From Desulfocorpusculum sp964414345 (GTDB lineage: Bacteria; Desulfobacterota; Desulfocorpusculales; Desulfocorpusculum), in the NCBI GenBank assembly GCA_964414345.1, contig CAYPWF010000001.1, positions 66,562 to 130,561 of the forward strand: 64,000 nucleotides of DNA, written 5' to 3'. Under the pieces are notes generated by a model, which saw nothing but the letters and a program-made list of their open reading frames with translations, was not told where the DNA came from and ran no database searches. Within the stretch, counting starts at the first letter, position 1. The number at the start of each line of letters is the position of its first letter. Shown in pieces: positions 8,198 to 16,534 of this stretch. The translations under genes were made by a program, and so were the position numbers.

Positions 8198-9406
8198 TCA
8201 CCACCATCTGCCTTTCACAAACCGCTCCAAAATTTCCCTTCCATCCACAATCTCCCGAGAGCTTTGCTCTGCCGCAGCCTCACAAAATCGTTCCCCCCCC
8301 CAATGCTCTCCTTTGGAAGAAAGCATGGCAAAGGGAACAGGCTCGCTGGAGTGGGTCTTAAGGCACAAAGGGGTGGCATGGTCTGGAAGCACAAGCACAG
8401 CCCATTCCTCCCAGGACCTGATCCCCTCAAGCACCTGCCCCACAACATCCCGGTCAAAGGATTCTATGGCTCGGATTTTTTCCTCCAAAGAGCCCTGGTG
8501 TGCAGCCTCGTCCGGGGCCTCAACATGCACGAAGACCAGATCCTCCCCCTCCTCAAGCGCTCTCAAGGCATATCTGCCTTTGGCCGCGTAATCGGTGTCA
8601 AGATAACCTGTGGCTCCCGGCACATCCAGGATGCGAAAGCCAGCATAGCGGCCCAGTCCTTTGAGGAGATCCACTGCTGTTATCATGGCTCCTCTTATCC
8701 CAAGTTTTTGTGCAACTGGCTCAAGGCAGGGGGCCGCCCCCTGCCCCCAGGGCCAAATGGAGTTGGGAGGGTGAAGGCTCTCCCCTCCCAGAACTTCCAA
8801 AACGCTTTGACTCCTCAAGGTTTCCTGGGAGAGTTCCATCAACCTGAGAAGTTTATCCGCCCCTTGGCCTTGGGGCAGATGAGGTTCTATTTCCTGGCCT
8901 GTTATATCGTGAGGGGGAACTGTCTTTAGCCCCAGGGGCCCTTCCCTCCACACCATGAGATGCCGGTAAGAAACCCCTGGATGAAATCTTATCTCTTTTT
9001 CCGAGAGAGCCTTGTCCAGGATCTGAAGCAGGACTCTGGCCTTCTCTGTGCCAATATGACCTGCCGTGAAATCCACCATTCGGGGCTTAGGCTCTCCAAG
9101 GGAAAGATGCACAAGGTTGCACCTGTAGGCTACATCTCCAGGGGCAAGCTCCACCCCCATGCTGGCCGCCTCCAGGGGGCCTCTGCCGGTGTAGTGCAGG
9201 GCCGGATCGTACCCCAGGATGACCAGGTTGGCTATGTCGCTGCCTGGGGAAAAGCCTTGGGGTATGGTATTTACCAATCCCAGCACACCTTGAGAGGCCA
9301 TAGAGTCCATCCAGGGGGTGCTGGCAACCTCCAAAGGAGTTTTCCCGCCAAGGGACTCCAAGGGCCGGTCGGCCATACCATCGCCTATCAATATGGCATA
9401 CTTCAT
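8198..9406 (-). CDS. apgM: ApgM-like alkaline-phosphatase-superfamily protein; proposed homoserine kinase
   Basis: A 402-residue member of the archaeal-type 2,3-bisphosphoglycerate-independent phosphoglycerate mutase family. The N-terminal metal motif is ILIGDGMADRP, the nucleophile serine lies in SPGSDIANL, and the C-terminal metal ligands are in LVFVHVEAPDEAAHQG and VLPDHATPL. A bacterial subgroup of this family has been proposed (TIGR02535) to act as homoserine kinase in genomes lacking ThrB. The 4-base overlap with homoserine dehydrogenase here, and the absence of a thrB-like gene nearby, fit that role. Phosphoglycerate mutase activity remains possible. Confidence 0.85.
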   Translation of the reverse strand: MKYAILIGDGMADRPLESLGGKTPLEVASTPWMDSMASQGVLGLVNTIPQGFSPGSDIANLVILGYDPALHYTGRGPLEAASMGVELAPGDVAYRCNLVHLSLGEPKPRMVDFTAGHIGTEKARVLLQILDKALSEKEIRFHPGVSYRHLMVWREGPLGLKTVPPHDITGQEIEPHLPQGQGADKLLRLMELSQETLRSQSVLEVLGGESLHPPNSIWPWGQGAAPCLEPVAQKLGIRGAMITAVDLLKGLGRYAGFRILDVPGATGYLDTDYAAKGRYALRALEEGEDLVFVHVEAPDEAAHQGSLEEKIRAIESFDRDVVGQVLEGIRSWEEWAVLVLPDHATPLCLKTHSSEPVPFAMLSSKGEHWGGERFCEAAAEQSSREIVDGREILERFVKGRWW

Positions 9407-10731
9407 CTCTCTGAGTCCTTGAGGCTTTCGTCCTCTATTCTTATCAGTTGAGTCCTTCCCACTGTCACAGGAAGTGCTTCTATCTCCTCTATGGCCCGAC
9501 GCACGCCTCCTTCGCGGGCCTCGTGGGTCATCATCACTATGGGCACCCCGGGCTTGGCCATGCGACCCTTCTGCACCACCGAGAGTATGCTTATATCGTA
9601 ACGAGCCAAAACACCCGAGATGGCGGAAAGCACCCCCGGCTTGTCCATGGCTGTGAATCTAAGGTAATAATTGGTGGTCACCTCCTCCATGGGACGGATA
9701 CGGTGCTCTCTTAGCTGCTCCCATGGAAAGGCCAGGCAAGGAACCCTCTGGGAGATCCCCTTGAGAAGATTGCGGGCCAGTTCAATTATGTCTCCCACCA
9801 CTGCACTGGCAGTGGGCATCATTCCAGCCCCCAGGCCGTAAAAAAAGGTGGAGCCCACCGCATCCCCTTCTATCTGAAGGGCGTTGTACACCCCTTCCAC
9901 TGTGGATATGGGGGAGCCCATGGGCACCATGGCAGGATGCACCCTTGCCTCCACCTCCTGTTCCTCGCATCTGGACAAGGCCACCAGCTTGATCTTGTAT
10001 CCCAGCTCCATGGCAAAGGCTATGTCTATTGGCTGGATGCGGGAGATGCCCTCCACATAGATCTCCCTGAAGTGGATTCTGGTGCCATAGGCCAAAGCGC
10101 TCAGAATCGCCAGCTTGTGAGCAGCATCGATCCCCTCCACATCCAAGGTGGGATCCGCCTCGGCATAGCCTAAAGCTTGAGCTTGCGAAAGCGCGGTTTG
10201 GAAATCCTGCCCCCCCTTTGTCATCTCAGAGAGAATGTAATTGGAAGTCCCGTTCACAATCCCCCTCATGGCCCGTATGCGGTTGGCCGCCAGCCCCTCT
10301 TTTATGGCTCTTATAACCGGAATGCCTCCGCAAACAGCCCCCTCAAAAGCCACATCCACCCCCCGCTTGTGGGCAAGTTCAAAGATCTCGTTCCCATGTG
10401 AGGCCAGCAAAGCCTTGTTGGCCGTTACCACATGTTTCCCGGCCTCTATGGCCTCCAGGATCAGGCTGCGGGCAGGCTCTTCCCCCCCTATCAGCTCCAC
10501 CACTATGGAGATCTCAGGATCTCCCAGGATATCTTGGGGCTTCTCAGAGAGAATCTCCCTGGGGACGCTGACTCCTCTGTGCCTTTGCAGATCCTGATCC
10601 ACTATGCGCCTCAGTACAAGCTCCTGGCCCAGCCGCTGCCGGATCACATCCCTGTTTTCTTGCAAGACCCGCACAACCCCGCTGCCCACGGTACCAAATC
10701 CTATGAGACCCACGTTCAAGGGTTTCATCAC
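9403..10731 (-). CDS. hom: Homoserine dehydrogenase with ACT domain
   Basis: A 442-residue NAD(P)-dependent homoserine dehydrogenase, which makes homoserine for threonine and methionine. The Rossmann motif is GLIGFGTVGSGVV at residues 8-20. The middle carries VTANKALLASHG and the substrate-binding stretch YAEADPTLDVEGIDAAHKLAIL. The C-terminal 75 residues form an ACT domain (RFTAMDKPGVLSAISGVL), which in relatives mediates threonine feedback. The gene sits 20 bases after the aminotransferase gene and overlaps the ApgM-like gene by 4 bases, so all three are one operon. Confidence 0.96.
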   Translation of the reverse strand: MMKPLNVGLIGFGTVGSGVVRVLQENRDVIRQRLGQELVLRRIVDQDLQRHRGVSVPREILSEKPQDILGDPEISIVVELIGGEEPARSLILEAIEAGKHVVTANKALLASHGNEIFELAHKRGVDVAFEGAVCGGIPVIRAIKEGLAANRIRAMRGIVNGTSNYILSEMTKGGQDFQTALSQAQALGYAEADPTLDVEGIDAAHKLAILSALAYGTRIHFREIYVEGISRIQPIDIAFAMELGYKIKLVALSRCEEQEVEARVHPAMVPMGSPISTVEGVYNALQIEGDAVGSTFFYGLGAGMMPTASAVVGDIIELARNLLKGISQRVPCLAFPWEQLREHRIRPMEEVTTNYYLRFTAMDKPGVLSAISGVLARYDISILSVVQKGRMAKPGVPIVMMTHEAREGGVRRAIEEIEALPVTVGRTQLIRIEDESLKDSER

Positions 10732-10751
10732 CTGCTCCTACTTGAAGTTTC

Positions 10752-11948
10752 TCAAAGCGCCTTCCTGATACCTCTGACCGCCTGGTTTATCCTGTGCTGA
10801 TTCTCCACAAGAGCGAAGCGTACGAACTCGTCCCCGTACTCCCCGAAACCGATTCCTGGAGAGACAGCCACTTTGGCTTTCTCCAAAAGCAGTTTGGAAA
10901 ACTCCAGAGAGCCCATGGCCCTGTAGGGCTCGGGGATTCTGGCCCATACAAACATGGTGCCCTTGGGTTTCTCTATGTGCCAGCCTGCCCTGGCCAGGCC
11001 GTTTACAAGAGTGTCTCTTCTTTTCTCATAGGTTCGCACTATTTCTCCCACGCAGTCCTGATCTCCGTTCAGGGCGATTATGGCGGCGATCTGGATGGGC
11101 TGGAATATGCCGTAGTCCAGGTAGCTCTTTATTCTGGCCAGAGCGTGGATCAAATCCGGGTTGCCCACTGCAAAGCCAACCCTCCAACCTGCCATGCTGT
11201 AGCTCTTGGACAGGGAGAAAAACTCCACCCCGACTTCTTTAGCTCCCTTTGCCTGCATGAAGCTGGGGGCCTGGTACCCGTCAAAGCAAAGGTCAGCATA
11301 GGCAAAATCATGAATCACGATGATCCCGTGTTCCTTGGCGAAATCCACCACCTTCTGGAAGAAATCCCTTTCCACAACTTGGGTGGTGGGGTTGTGGGGG
11401 AAAGAAATGATCAGCATCTTGGGCTGAGGCCAGGTAAGTTTTGTAGCAGTGGTCAGATCCTCGAAAAAATCCCGCCCCGGGTTCATGGGAATACTGCGCA
11501 CATCTCCCCCAGCTATTATCACGGAGTAAGGATGAATGGGATAGGTGGGATTGGGCGAGAAAACCACATCCCCCGGCCCCACAACAGCCAAAGCCAGATG
11601 GGCCAGACCTTCTTTGGCTCCCATGGTGACTATGGCCTCCTTTTCCGGGTCCAGCTCCACATCGTAACGCCTTCTATACCAATCGCAGATGGCCAGCCTT
11701 AGTTTTGCAATGCCCCTGGAGGCTGAATAGCGGTGATTTCGGGGATTTCGAGTGGCTTCTATCACCTTTTGAACTATGTGCCTGGGAGTGGGAAGATCCG
11801 GGTTGCCCATACCCAAGTCAACTATGTCTTCCCCCCTTCGGCGAGCCTCCTGCTTCAGCTCATTGACAATGGCGAAAACATAAGGAGGCAGTCTTCTTAC
11901 GCGGTGAAAAGGATCCTGGTCTTTTCTGGACAACTTATTCCTCCTCAC
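10752..11948 (-). CDS. Class I aminotransferase, AlaC/aspartate type
   Basis: A 398-residue fold-type I PLP aminotransferase. The PLP lysine is K248 in SLSKSYSMAG, with NPTTQ and HDFAYADL contributing cofactor contacts and RFALVENQHRINQA at the C-terminus. Similarity pattern fits the AlaC (YfdZ) alanine transaminase group and the related enzymes annotated as aspartate aminotransferase. Placement directly upstream of hom suggests transamination in the aspartate family or balancing of alanine and glutamate. First gene of its operon; the 259 bases to the divergent purM hold the promoters of both. Confidence 0.9.
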   Translation of the reverse strand: MRRNKLSRKDQDPFHRVRRLPPYVFAIVNELKQEARRRGEDIVDLGMGNPDLPTPRHIVQKVIEATRNPRNHRYSASRGIAKLRLAICDWYRRRYDVELDPEKEAIVTMGAKEGLAHLALAVVGPGDVVFSPNPTYPIHPYSVIIAGGDVRSIPMNPGRDFFEDLTTATKLTWPQPKMLIISFPHNPTTQVVERDFFQKVVDFAKEHGIIVIHDFAYADLCFDGYQAPSFMQAKGAKEVGVEFFSLSKSYSMAGWRVGFAVGNPDLIHALARIKSYLDYGIFQPIQIAAIIALNGDQDCVGEIVRTYEKRRDTLVNGLARAGWHIEKPKGTMFVWARIPEPYRAMGSLEFSKLLLEKAKVAVSPGIGFGEYGDEFVRFALVENQHRINQAVRGIRKAL

Positions 11949-12080
11949 ACTGGATTTACAGGCAGGAAATACTATTCCCTGAGTCCATTGATTGTAACAT
12001 TTAACGACAAGAGAGCCTGGATGTCAAAGAGGCTGCCTCCTTGGGGGTAAAAGCGAAATGGCTGGCCTGGGCAGCTTTGT

Positions 12081-12109
12081 TTGACTTAGTTGAGCCCATG
12101 GAATAAGGT
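12081..12109 (+). promoter_or_regulatory. Possible sigma-70 promoter of purM
   Basis: TTGACT at 12081-12086 and TAAGGT at 12104-12109 with a 17-base spacer, about 100 bases before the purM start. The -35 box is good and the -10 box weak. Confidence 0.3.
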
Positions 12110-12207
12110 GGATCTCCAAGACTTCCCACAGAGGCGGGAAGATGATGGCAAGCCTTTGGAGGGGAGAATCCAGGTGCCTCATGAGAGAGGGAGGTTGATG
12201 CAGGGCC

Positions 12208-13251
12208 ATGGCAGCTTTGGACTATAAAGGGGCCGGGGTGGATATAGATGCAGGAAACGAGTTTGTAAGGAAAATAAGTCCCTTAGCCCGTGAGACCTTC
12301 AGAAAGGGTGTTCTGGCAGGACTAGGGGGATTTGGGGCAATGTTTTCCCTGTCCGAGTTCAAGTTCAAGGAGCCTGTCTTGGTATCCTCCACCGACGGGG
12401 TTGGGACCAAACTCAAAATAGCTTTTCGTACAGGGCTCCATTCCACTGTGGGCATAGACCTGGTGGCTATGTGCGCCAATGACGTGGTGGTGCAAGGGGC
12501 GGAGCCTCTTTTCTTTCTGGACTACCTGGCAACGGGTAAGCTGGATCCAGCAGTGCACGTGGAAATCCTGCGGGGTGTGGCAGAGGGTTGCAAGCAAGCC
12601 GGCTGCGCCCTTGTGGGAGGAGAGACGGCTGAGCTGCCGGGCATGTACCGCGCCGGGGAGTATGACCTGGCCGGTTTTTGCGTGGGGATAGCAGAGCGCT
12701 GCGCCCTTTTGGACGGATCAGGAGTAAGGCCGGGAGACGCCCTTTTAGGGCTCGCCTCCAGCGGATTGCACTCCAACGGTTACTCGCTGGTTAGAAAAAT
12801 TTTTTTGGAGCGGCTTAAGTGGAAACTGGACAAGTACGTCCCTGAGCTGGGCCGAAGCCTGGGGGAAGAGCTTTTGATCCCTACGCGGATTTATGTAAAG
12901 AGTTTGCTTCGTCTCATGGGACGAATTCCAGTGAAAGCCCTGGCCCACATAACCGGAGGCGGGCTTTTGGAAAACCTGCCCAGGGTGCTGCCCAGGGGAT
13001 GCCAGGCAGTTCTTCGAAGAGGAACCTGGGATGTGCCTCCTGTGTTCAGCTTGATTAAGGAAAAAGGCAAGGTTTCCGAAAGGGAGATGTTGAGAGTCTT
13101 CAACAACGGGATAGGGATGGTGATTGTGCTTGAGCAGGGGGCTGTTCAAGAGGCCATGGTACTCTTGGGGGAGTGCGGGGAGACACCGTTTCTCATTGGG
13201 TGGATAGATGCCTCTGAACCCATGGGAGCCTCGCAGCTGAGGTTGGAGTGA
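12208..13251 (+). CDS. purM: Phosphoribosylformylglycinamidine cyclo-ligase (AIR synthase)
   Basis: A 347-residue PurM, which closes the imidazole ring in purine synthesis using ATP. It begins with LDYKGAGVDIDAGNEFV, carries STDGVGTKLKIA (nucleotide and metal binding), the dimerisation stretch GIDLVAMCANDVVVQGAEPLFFLDY, GGETAELPGMY, and the conserved THITGGGLLENLPRVLP-like block (here AHITGGG) and NNGIGM. Length is normal for the family. GAGG lies about 15 bases before the ATG. It is followed 68 bases later by rpmB, which has its own promoter. Confidence 0.96.
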   Translation: MAALDYKGAGVDIDAGNEFVRKISPLARETFRKGVLAGLGGFGAMFSLSEFKFKEPVLVSSTDGVGTKLKIAFRTGLHSTVGIDLVAMCANDVVVQGAEPLFFLDYLATGKLDPAVHVEILRGVAEGCKQAGCALVGGETAELPGMYRAGEYDLAGFCVGIAERCALLDGSGVRPGDALLGLASSGLHSNGYSLVRKIFLERLKWKLDKYVPELGRSLGEELLIPTRIYVKSLLRLMGRIPVKALAHITGGGLLENLPRVLPRGCQAVLRRGTWDVPPVFSLIKEKGKVSEREMLRVFNNGIGMVIVLEQGAVQEAMVLLGECGETPFLIGWIDASEPMGASQLRLE

Positions 13252-13257
13252 ACGGGC

Positions 13258-13286
13258 TTGCCAAGAAGCCCTTGATAACCTACAAT
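13258..13286 (+). promoter_or_regulatory. Sigma-70-type promoter of rpmB
   Basis: TTGCCA at 13258-13263 (5 of 6 consensus) and TACAAT at 13281-13286 (5 of 6) with a 17-base spacer. The predicted start is near 13293, giving a leader of about 27 bases to the rpmB ATG. Confidence 0.55.
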
Positions 13287-13319
13287 AGCTGATAATTACT
13301 CAGCGTGGGGAGCCGTGAG

Positions 13320-13511
13320 ATGTCAAGAAGGTGTGAGATCTGTAGCAAGGGTATTCAGTACGGGAACAACGTCAGCCATTCCAACAGGAAATCCACTCGC
13401 ATATGGCAGCCCAACCTCCAGAAAGTACGCGTGCTGCAAGGCGGAAGAGTGAGACTCATAAGGGTTTGCACCCGCTGCATCAGAGCAGGGTTGATCCAAA
13501 AACCAGCCTGA
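13320..13511 (+). CDS. rpmB: 50S ribosomal protein L28
   Basis: A 63-residue L28. It opens MSRRCEICSKG and contains GNNVSHSNRKSTRIWQPN, the family signature, and a second cysteine pair CTRC. The two CxxC pairs mark the zinc-binding form of L28. The start at 13320 is preferred over an in-frame ATG 15 bases earlier because GGGGAG lies 8 bases before it and family members begin here. The palindromic head of a MITE-like element 17 bases after the stop ends in TCTTTTT and may act as its terminator. Confidence 0.95.
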   Translation: MSRRCEICSKGIQYGNNVSHSNRKSTRIWQPNLQKVRVLQGGRVRLIRVCTRCIRAGLIQKPA

Positions 13512-13527
13512 GTCCATAAGCCCTCCT

Positions 13528-13705
13528 TAGCCCGCATTATTCAGGATGAGTGTATAATGCGGGCTATCTTTTTGATACGTTAATAAGATACAGCTTGATT
13601 CCCGGTTCAGACTTGGCCCTGGTTTGAGTCCGGATATTACAAAGCGTGGGCGGGGTTCGGGGGCTTGAGCCACCTAAGTTCCAGGCTTTGGAGACTGATC
13701 CGTCT
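13528..13705 (+). repeat. Palindrome-headed intergenic element, copy A
   Basis: Best preserved copy of a dispersed element. The head is a perfect 13-base inverted repeat (TAGCCCGCATTAT at 13528-13540 and its complement at 13554-13566) around a 13-base loop, followed by TCTTTTT. The roughly 140-base body contains the family segments ending in a GGGGCTT-type inverted motif and CTTTGGAGACTGATCC. It carries no reading frame. It lies between rpmB and the convergent CARDB gene and could serve as a terminator. Confidence 0.8.
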
Positions 13706-13713
13706 TTAGGCTT

Positions 13714-14805
13714 TCACCATCCCAAGAGGCCTTGTTTTTTTTCCATACGGTTGTTGGATCTGTCGGACTCCTGAATCTGCCCCTCGGGATCCAGGTGGAT
13801 CACTACAGAGCGGTCCGAGGGGGTTCTTTTTACATTGAACCGCACAGTCACTTCCTCTCCGGGCTTAAGCCGGGGAAGCACTGCCTCCATGTCCCTGCTT
13901 GTGTCTGGAAAGCTGAGCTTTACCTTGAGGTGTTCCGCTGTGAGGCCTCCTTGATTGCGCACATCAATGCTCATCCTACCCTCGTGGAACCTGACTTCCG
14001 AGATGCTCAAGTCGGATTTAATCACTTCGTGTTGCTCTATGGGGAAATAGCGAACCCTGGCGCTTTGCACCCTGGCCAGTCGGAGAAGACCTCCGTTTAG
14101 GCTTTCCTTATTGTAACCAGCCAAAAGCAAAGGTTGTCCTGGTGGAACCCCACAAGCCGAGGCCAGGGATTCGTCCACGTATATCCCGTGGAAGACCCAA
14201 TTGGCTTTACCTTCCTGCTTGAAGCTTCTCAAATATTCTGCCTTCCCGGCCGGCACCGAAAGGTCCAAGCCGGTCTTGGGTATCCTGTAGGTAATAGTGT
14301 ATTCCACCAAAGAGGTGGTGGCCTCTATGGAAAGGGCACACCTGTCTATCCCGTGCTGTCTAAGTTTCTCGATTAGGGTTCCGTGTAAATCCTGGGTCTT
14401 CTCCAGGGACCACTCAAGCCCGCTTTTGGGATCCACTACACCCAGCTGGATCCAAGGGAAAACCCCCTCTTTGATGCTCTGCACGCGGTAAGGGTATTCA
14501 GGATTGGCCCACTGAAAAGTCGTCTCAGCCACGCTACCTGTGACCAATACCTCTCCCATGCGTTCGGGCCAGTTGGTGGTACCCAGACCTATGACCAGGA
14601 ACCTCTCTGGATATATGTAAAGACGGCTAAGCAGATCCTGTTGGGAGATCCACTGCCAAAGATCTCCCCTTAGCAAGTCGGCCAAGGTGTTGAAAAAAAG
14701 GAGCCTATTGGGGCTTTGGGCCAAAGCCTTGGATTCTGCAAAGATCCACACGCAAATGAGCATTGCCAACGCAGAGCCCAAGATCCTGAATCTGATTCGC
14801 CCCAT
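13714..14805 (-). CDS. Exported protein with C-terminal CARDB domain
   Basis: A 363-residue secreted protein. The N-terminus has a signal peptide (basic MGRIRFR, a hydrophobic core, likely cleavage after ALA near residue 29). Residues about 30-260 are not recognised. Residues about 265-350 form a CARDB-like beta-sandwich: SDLSISEVRFHEGRMSIDVRNQGG, then LKPGEEVTVRFNV and the ending DPEGQIQESDRSNNR, a classic CARDB strand. CARDB domains are adhesion or surface modules. It is followed upstream by a small lipoprotein gene on the same strand (76-base gap). Confidence 0.8.
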   Translation of the reverse strand: MGRIRFRILGSALAMLICVWIFAESKALAQSPNRLLFFNTLADLLRGDLWQWISQQDLLSRLYIYPERFLVIGLGTTNWPERMGEVLVTGSVAETTFQWANPEYPYRVQSIKEGVFPWIQLGVVDPKSGLEWSLEKTQDLHGTLIEKLRQHGIDRCALSIEATTSLVEYTITYRIPKTGLDLSVPAGKAEYLRSFKQEGKANWVFHGIYVDESLASACGVPPGQPLLLAGYNKESLNGGLLRLARVQSARVRYFPIEQHEVIKSDLSISEVRFHEGRMSIDVRNQGGLTAEHLKVKLSFPDTSRDMEAVLPRLKPGEEVTVRFNVKRTPSDRSVVIHLDPEGQIQESDRSNNRMEKKQGLLGW

Positions 14806-14881
14806 TTCACCCCCAGGATTCCATCTCTGTTGGGAACTACCCCACTATAGTACATACGTCTCGCCTGCTCTGCTCAAACCC

Positions 14882-15172
14882 TCAAGTGCTCTTGTTGAAT
14901 GTTTTCAGAGCCACCTTGTCATTTACAAACTGTATGTTGATCAATGTCTTCTTATCTTTCCAGGTGGCCGAGATCCCGGAAAAAAGTCCCACCCCCACGC
15001 TCTTGGTCTCGGTGGGCTCCCCTAGGATCGACTTTACCTGTTCCATGCTCATTCCGTTTTGAACTTTGTCGAAATTCTCCTGGGTAAGCTTGGAACCGCA
15101 ACCCAGAAGGGCCACAGAAAGGATCAAGGCAAGCCCAAGGATTCCTATGTTCTTTGCATGGAAATTCGGCAT
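14882..15172 (-). CDS. Small lipoprotein, DUF3862/SmpA-like fold
   Basis: A 96-residue protein with a lipoprotein signal: a hydrophobic N-terminus ending in the lipobox LLGC, giving a mature lipid-anchored domain of about 72 residues. The mature part has FDKVQNGMSMEQVKSILGEPTETKS followed by WKDKKTLINIQFVNDKV, the helix-strand pattern of DUF3862 and BamE/SmpA-like domains. Function unknown; envelope location is inferred from the lipobox. Confidence 0.82.
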   Translation of the reverse strand: MPNFHAKNIGILGLALILSVALLGCGSKLTQENFDKVQNGMSMEQVKSILGEPTETKSVGVGLFSGISATWKDKKTLINIQFVNDKVALKTFNKST

Positions 15173-15491
15173 CTCAATCCTCCCCTCTAAGAGTGAATCT
15201 GACCCCTCTCTTTCTAAGCAGATCCAAGGGGAATTTCGATTCCGGATTCTCTCATATATCTTTTTGGGGGTCCAGGATTCAATGCAACAGGATTCTGGTC
15301 CCCTTGGCTTTTCTTGGCGGCTAATGCAGACTCAAAGAATTAAAATGTCTTAGCCCCTCGGCCATGCAGGCTTCCCAAGCAAGGGCTGCAGTGGCTCTGG
15401 GGTGGCCATGGGTGCTAGACTTGTGGTGGTGAGCTGTTGGGGGAAGGCCGAAAGTCCTGACCCAGAGATCATGAGCCGGGGAGAATTCTTA
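15173..15491. other. Gene-free stretch, 319 bases
   Basis: Divergent spacer between the lipoprotein and the PIG-L deacetylase gene. It must hold promoters for both, but no strong -35/-10 pair stands out, and I see no repeat or RNA gene. Confidence 0.5.
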
Positions 15492-16196
15492 ATGGATACA
15501 CCCTCTGAAGTGTTGGTGGTGAGTGCACATCCAGACGATGTGGATTTCGGATGTGCCGGAACAGTGGCCTTGTGGAGCTGGGCAGGGGCCAGAGTCAACT
15601 ATCTGATCTGTACAGATGGAGAAAAAGGCGCAGAGGAGGCTTCCTACAGGCCTCAGGAAATAAGGGCAGTGCGAAGGCAGGAGCAGATGGCGGCAGCCCG
15701 CGTGGTGGGTGTCCAAGATGTGGTTTTCCTGGGCTTCCCAGATGGGGAGCTGGAGAACAGCCAGGGGCTTAGAAAAGAACTTGTAAGATGGATAAGAAAA
15801 TTCAAGCCTGAGGTGGTCTTTTGCCAGGATCCTGCCAACAGGGTTTTTGAAAACCCCTATGTGAGCCATAGGGATCACCGCATGGCAGCAGAGGCTGTCT
15901 TTGATGCGCTCTACCCTGCCTGCGGGAATCCCAACTTCTTCCCTGAACTCCTCAAAGAAGGCTTGGAGCCCCACAAGGTAAAAGAAGCCTTCTTTTTCGG
16001 GACCCACTCCCCCAATCACTGGGAGGACATATCAAGTGTGATGGAACTCAAAGTGAAGGCTGTCCTCTCACACAAAAGCCAACTTAAGGATCCATGTTCC
16101 ACTGAGAAGTTCCTGCTGCAACGCTTCAGGGAAATAGGAGAACAGGTTGGGGTTATGTACGCGGAGCCTTTCCGCAGACTTATGCTTCCACTTTGA
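15492..16196 (+). CDS. PIG-L/LmbE family N-acetylglucosaminyl deacetylase
   Basis: A 234-residue zinc-dependent deacetylase. The metal motif AHPDD follows strand VLVVS at residues 6-15, and the third ligand lies in SHRDHRMAAEAVFDA. Relatives deacetylate GlcNAc-linked substrates, for example GlcNAc-malate in bacillithiol synthesis (BshB) and GlcNAc-inositol in mycothiol synthesis (MshB). The substrate cannot be told here, and no thiol-ligase partner is adjacent. ATG 15492 is preferred since GGGGAG lies 8 bases upstream and the conserved fold starts immediately; in-frame ATGs 21 and 90 bases earlier are less well supported. Confidence 0.88.
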   Translation: MDTPSEVLVVSAHPDDVDFGCAGTVALWSWAGARVNYLICTDGEKGAEEASYRPQEIRAVRRQEQMAAARVVGVQDVVFLGFPDGELENSQGLRKELVRWIRKFKPEVVFCQDPANRVFENPYVSHRDHRMAAEAVFDALYPACGNPNFFPELLKEGLEPHKVKEAFFFGTHSPNHWEDISSVMELKVKAVLSHKSQLKDPCSTEKFLLQRFREIGEQVGVMYAEPFRRLMLPL

Positions 16197-16534
16197 GTTA
16201 AGCTGGGAGGTTCCCCAGATTGACACTTTCGAGGCGGCAGGGCTATTATGCCACCAAGGATATTGATTCTGGACTATCCAAGACCGCCTGGACATGCAGA
16301 ACAAACAGGGGGCTGGCTGGAGGCTTTGGAAAGGGTTTGTCTTGGGCTGCACCATGTTTAACCACCGTAATTCAAGACAAGTTGATGATGGGGGCTGTCT
16401 TTAATATGTTGGCGAGAACCGACCAATGCTGAAGGGCAGCTAAAGCCGAACGCCTAGGGCCGAAGTTGCAAGGGTCTTAAGCGCTCACCCCTGTGACCAA
16501 CTACCAAGACTCGGCGTAGGATAATGTTGGCTTG
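16197..16534. other. Gene-free stretch, 338 bases
   Basis: No convincing coding region, tRNA or family repeat was seen between the PIG-L gene and cysS. The last 60 bases should contain the cysS promoter; TAGGATAAT near 16517 is the best -10-like sequence but lacks a clear -35 box. Confidence 0.45.

Noticed and set aside
16220..16432. 70-codon open frame between the PIG-L gene and cysS
   Set aside because: No ribosome site, low-complexity composition and no recognisable motif; treated as spacer.
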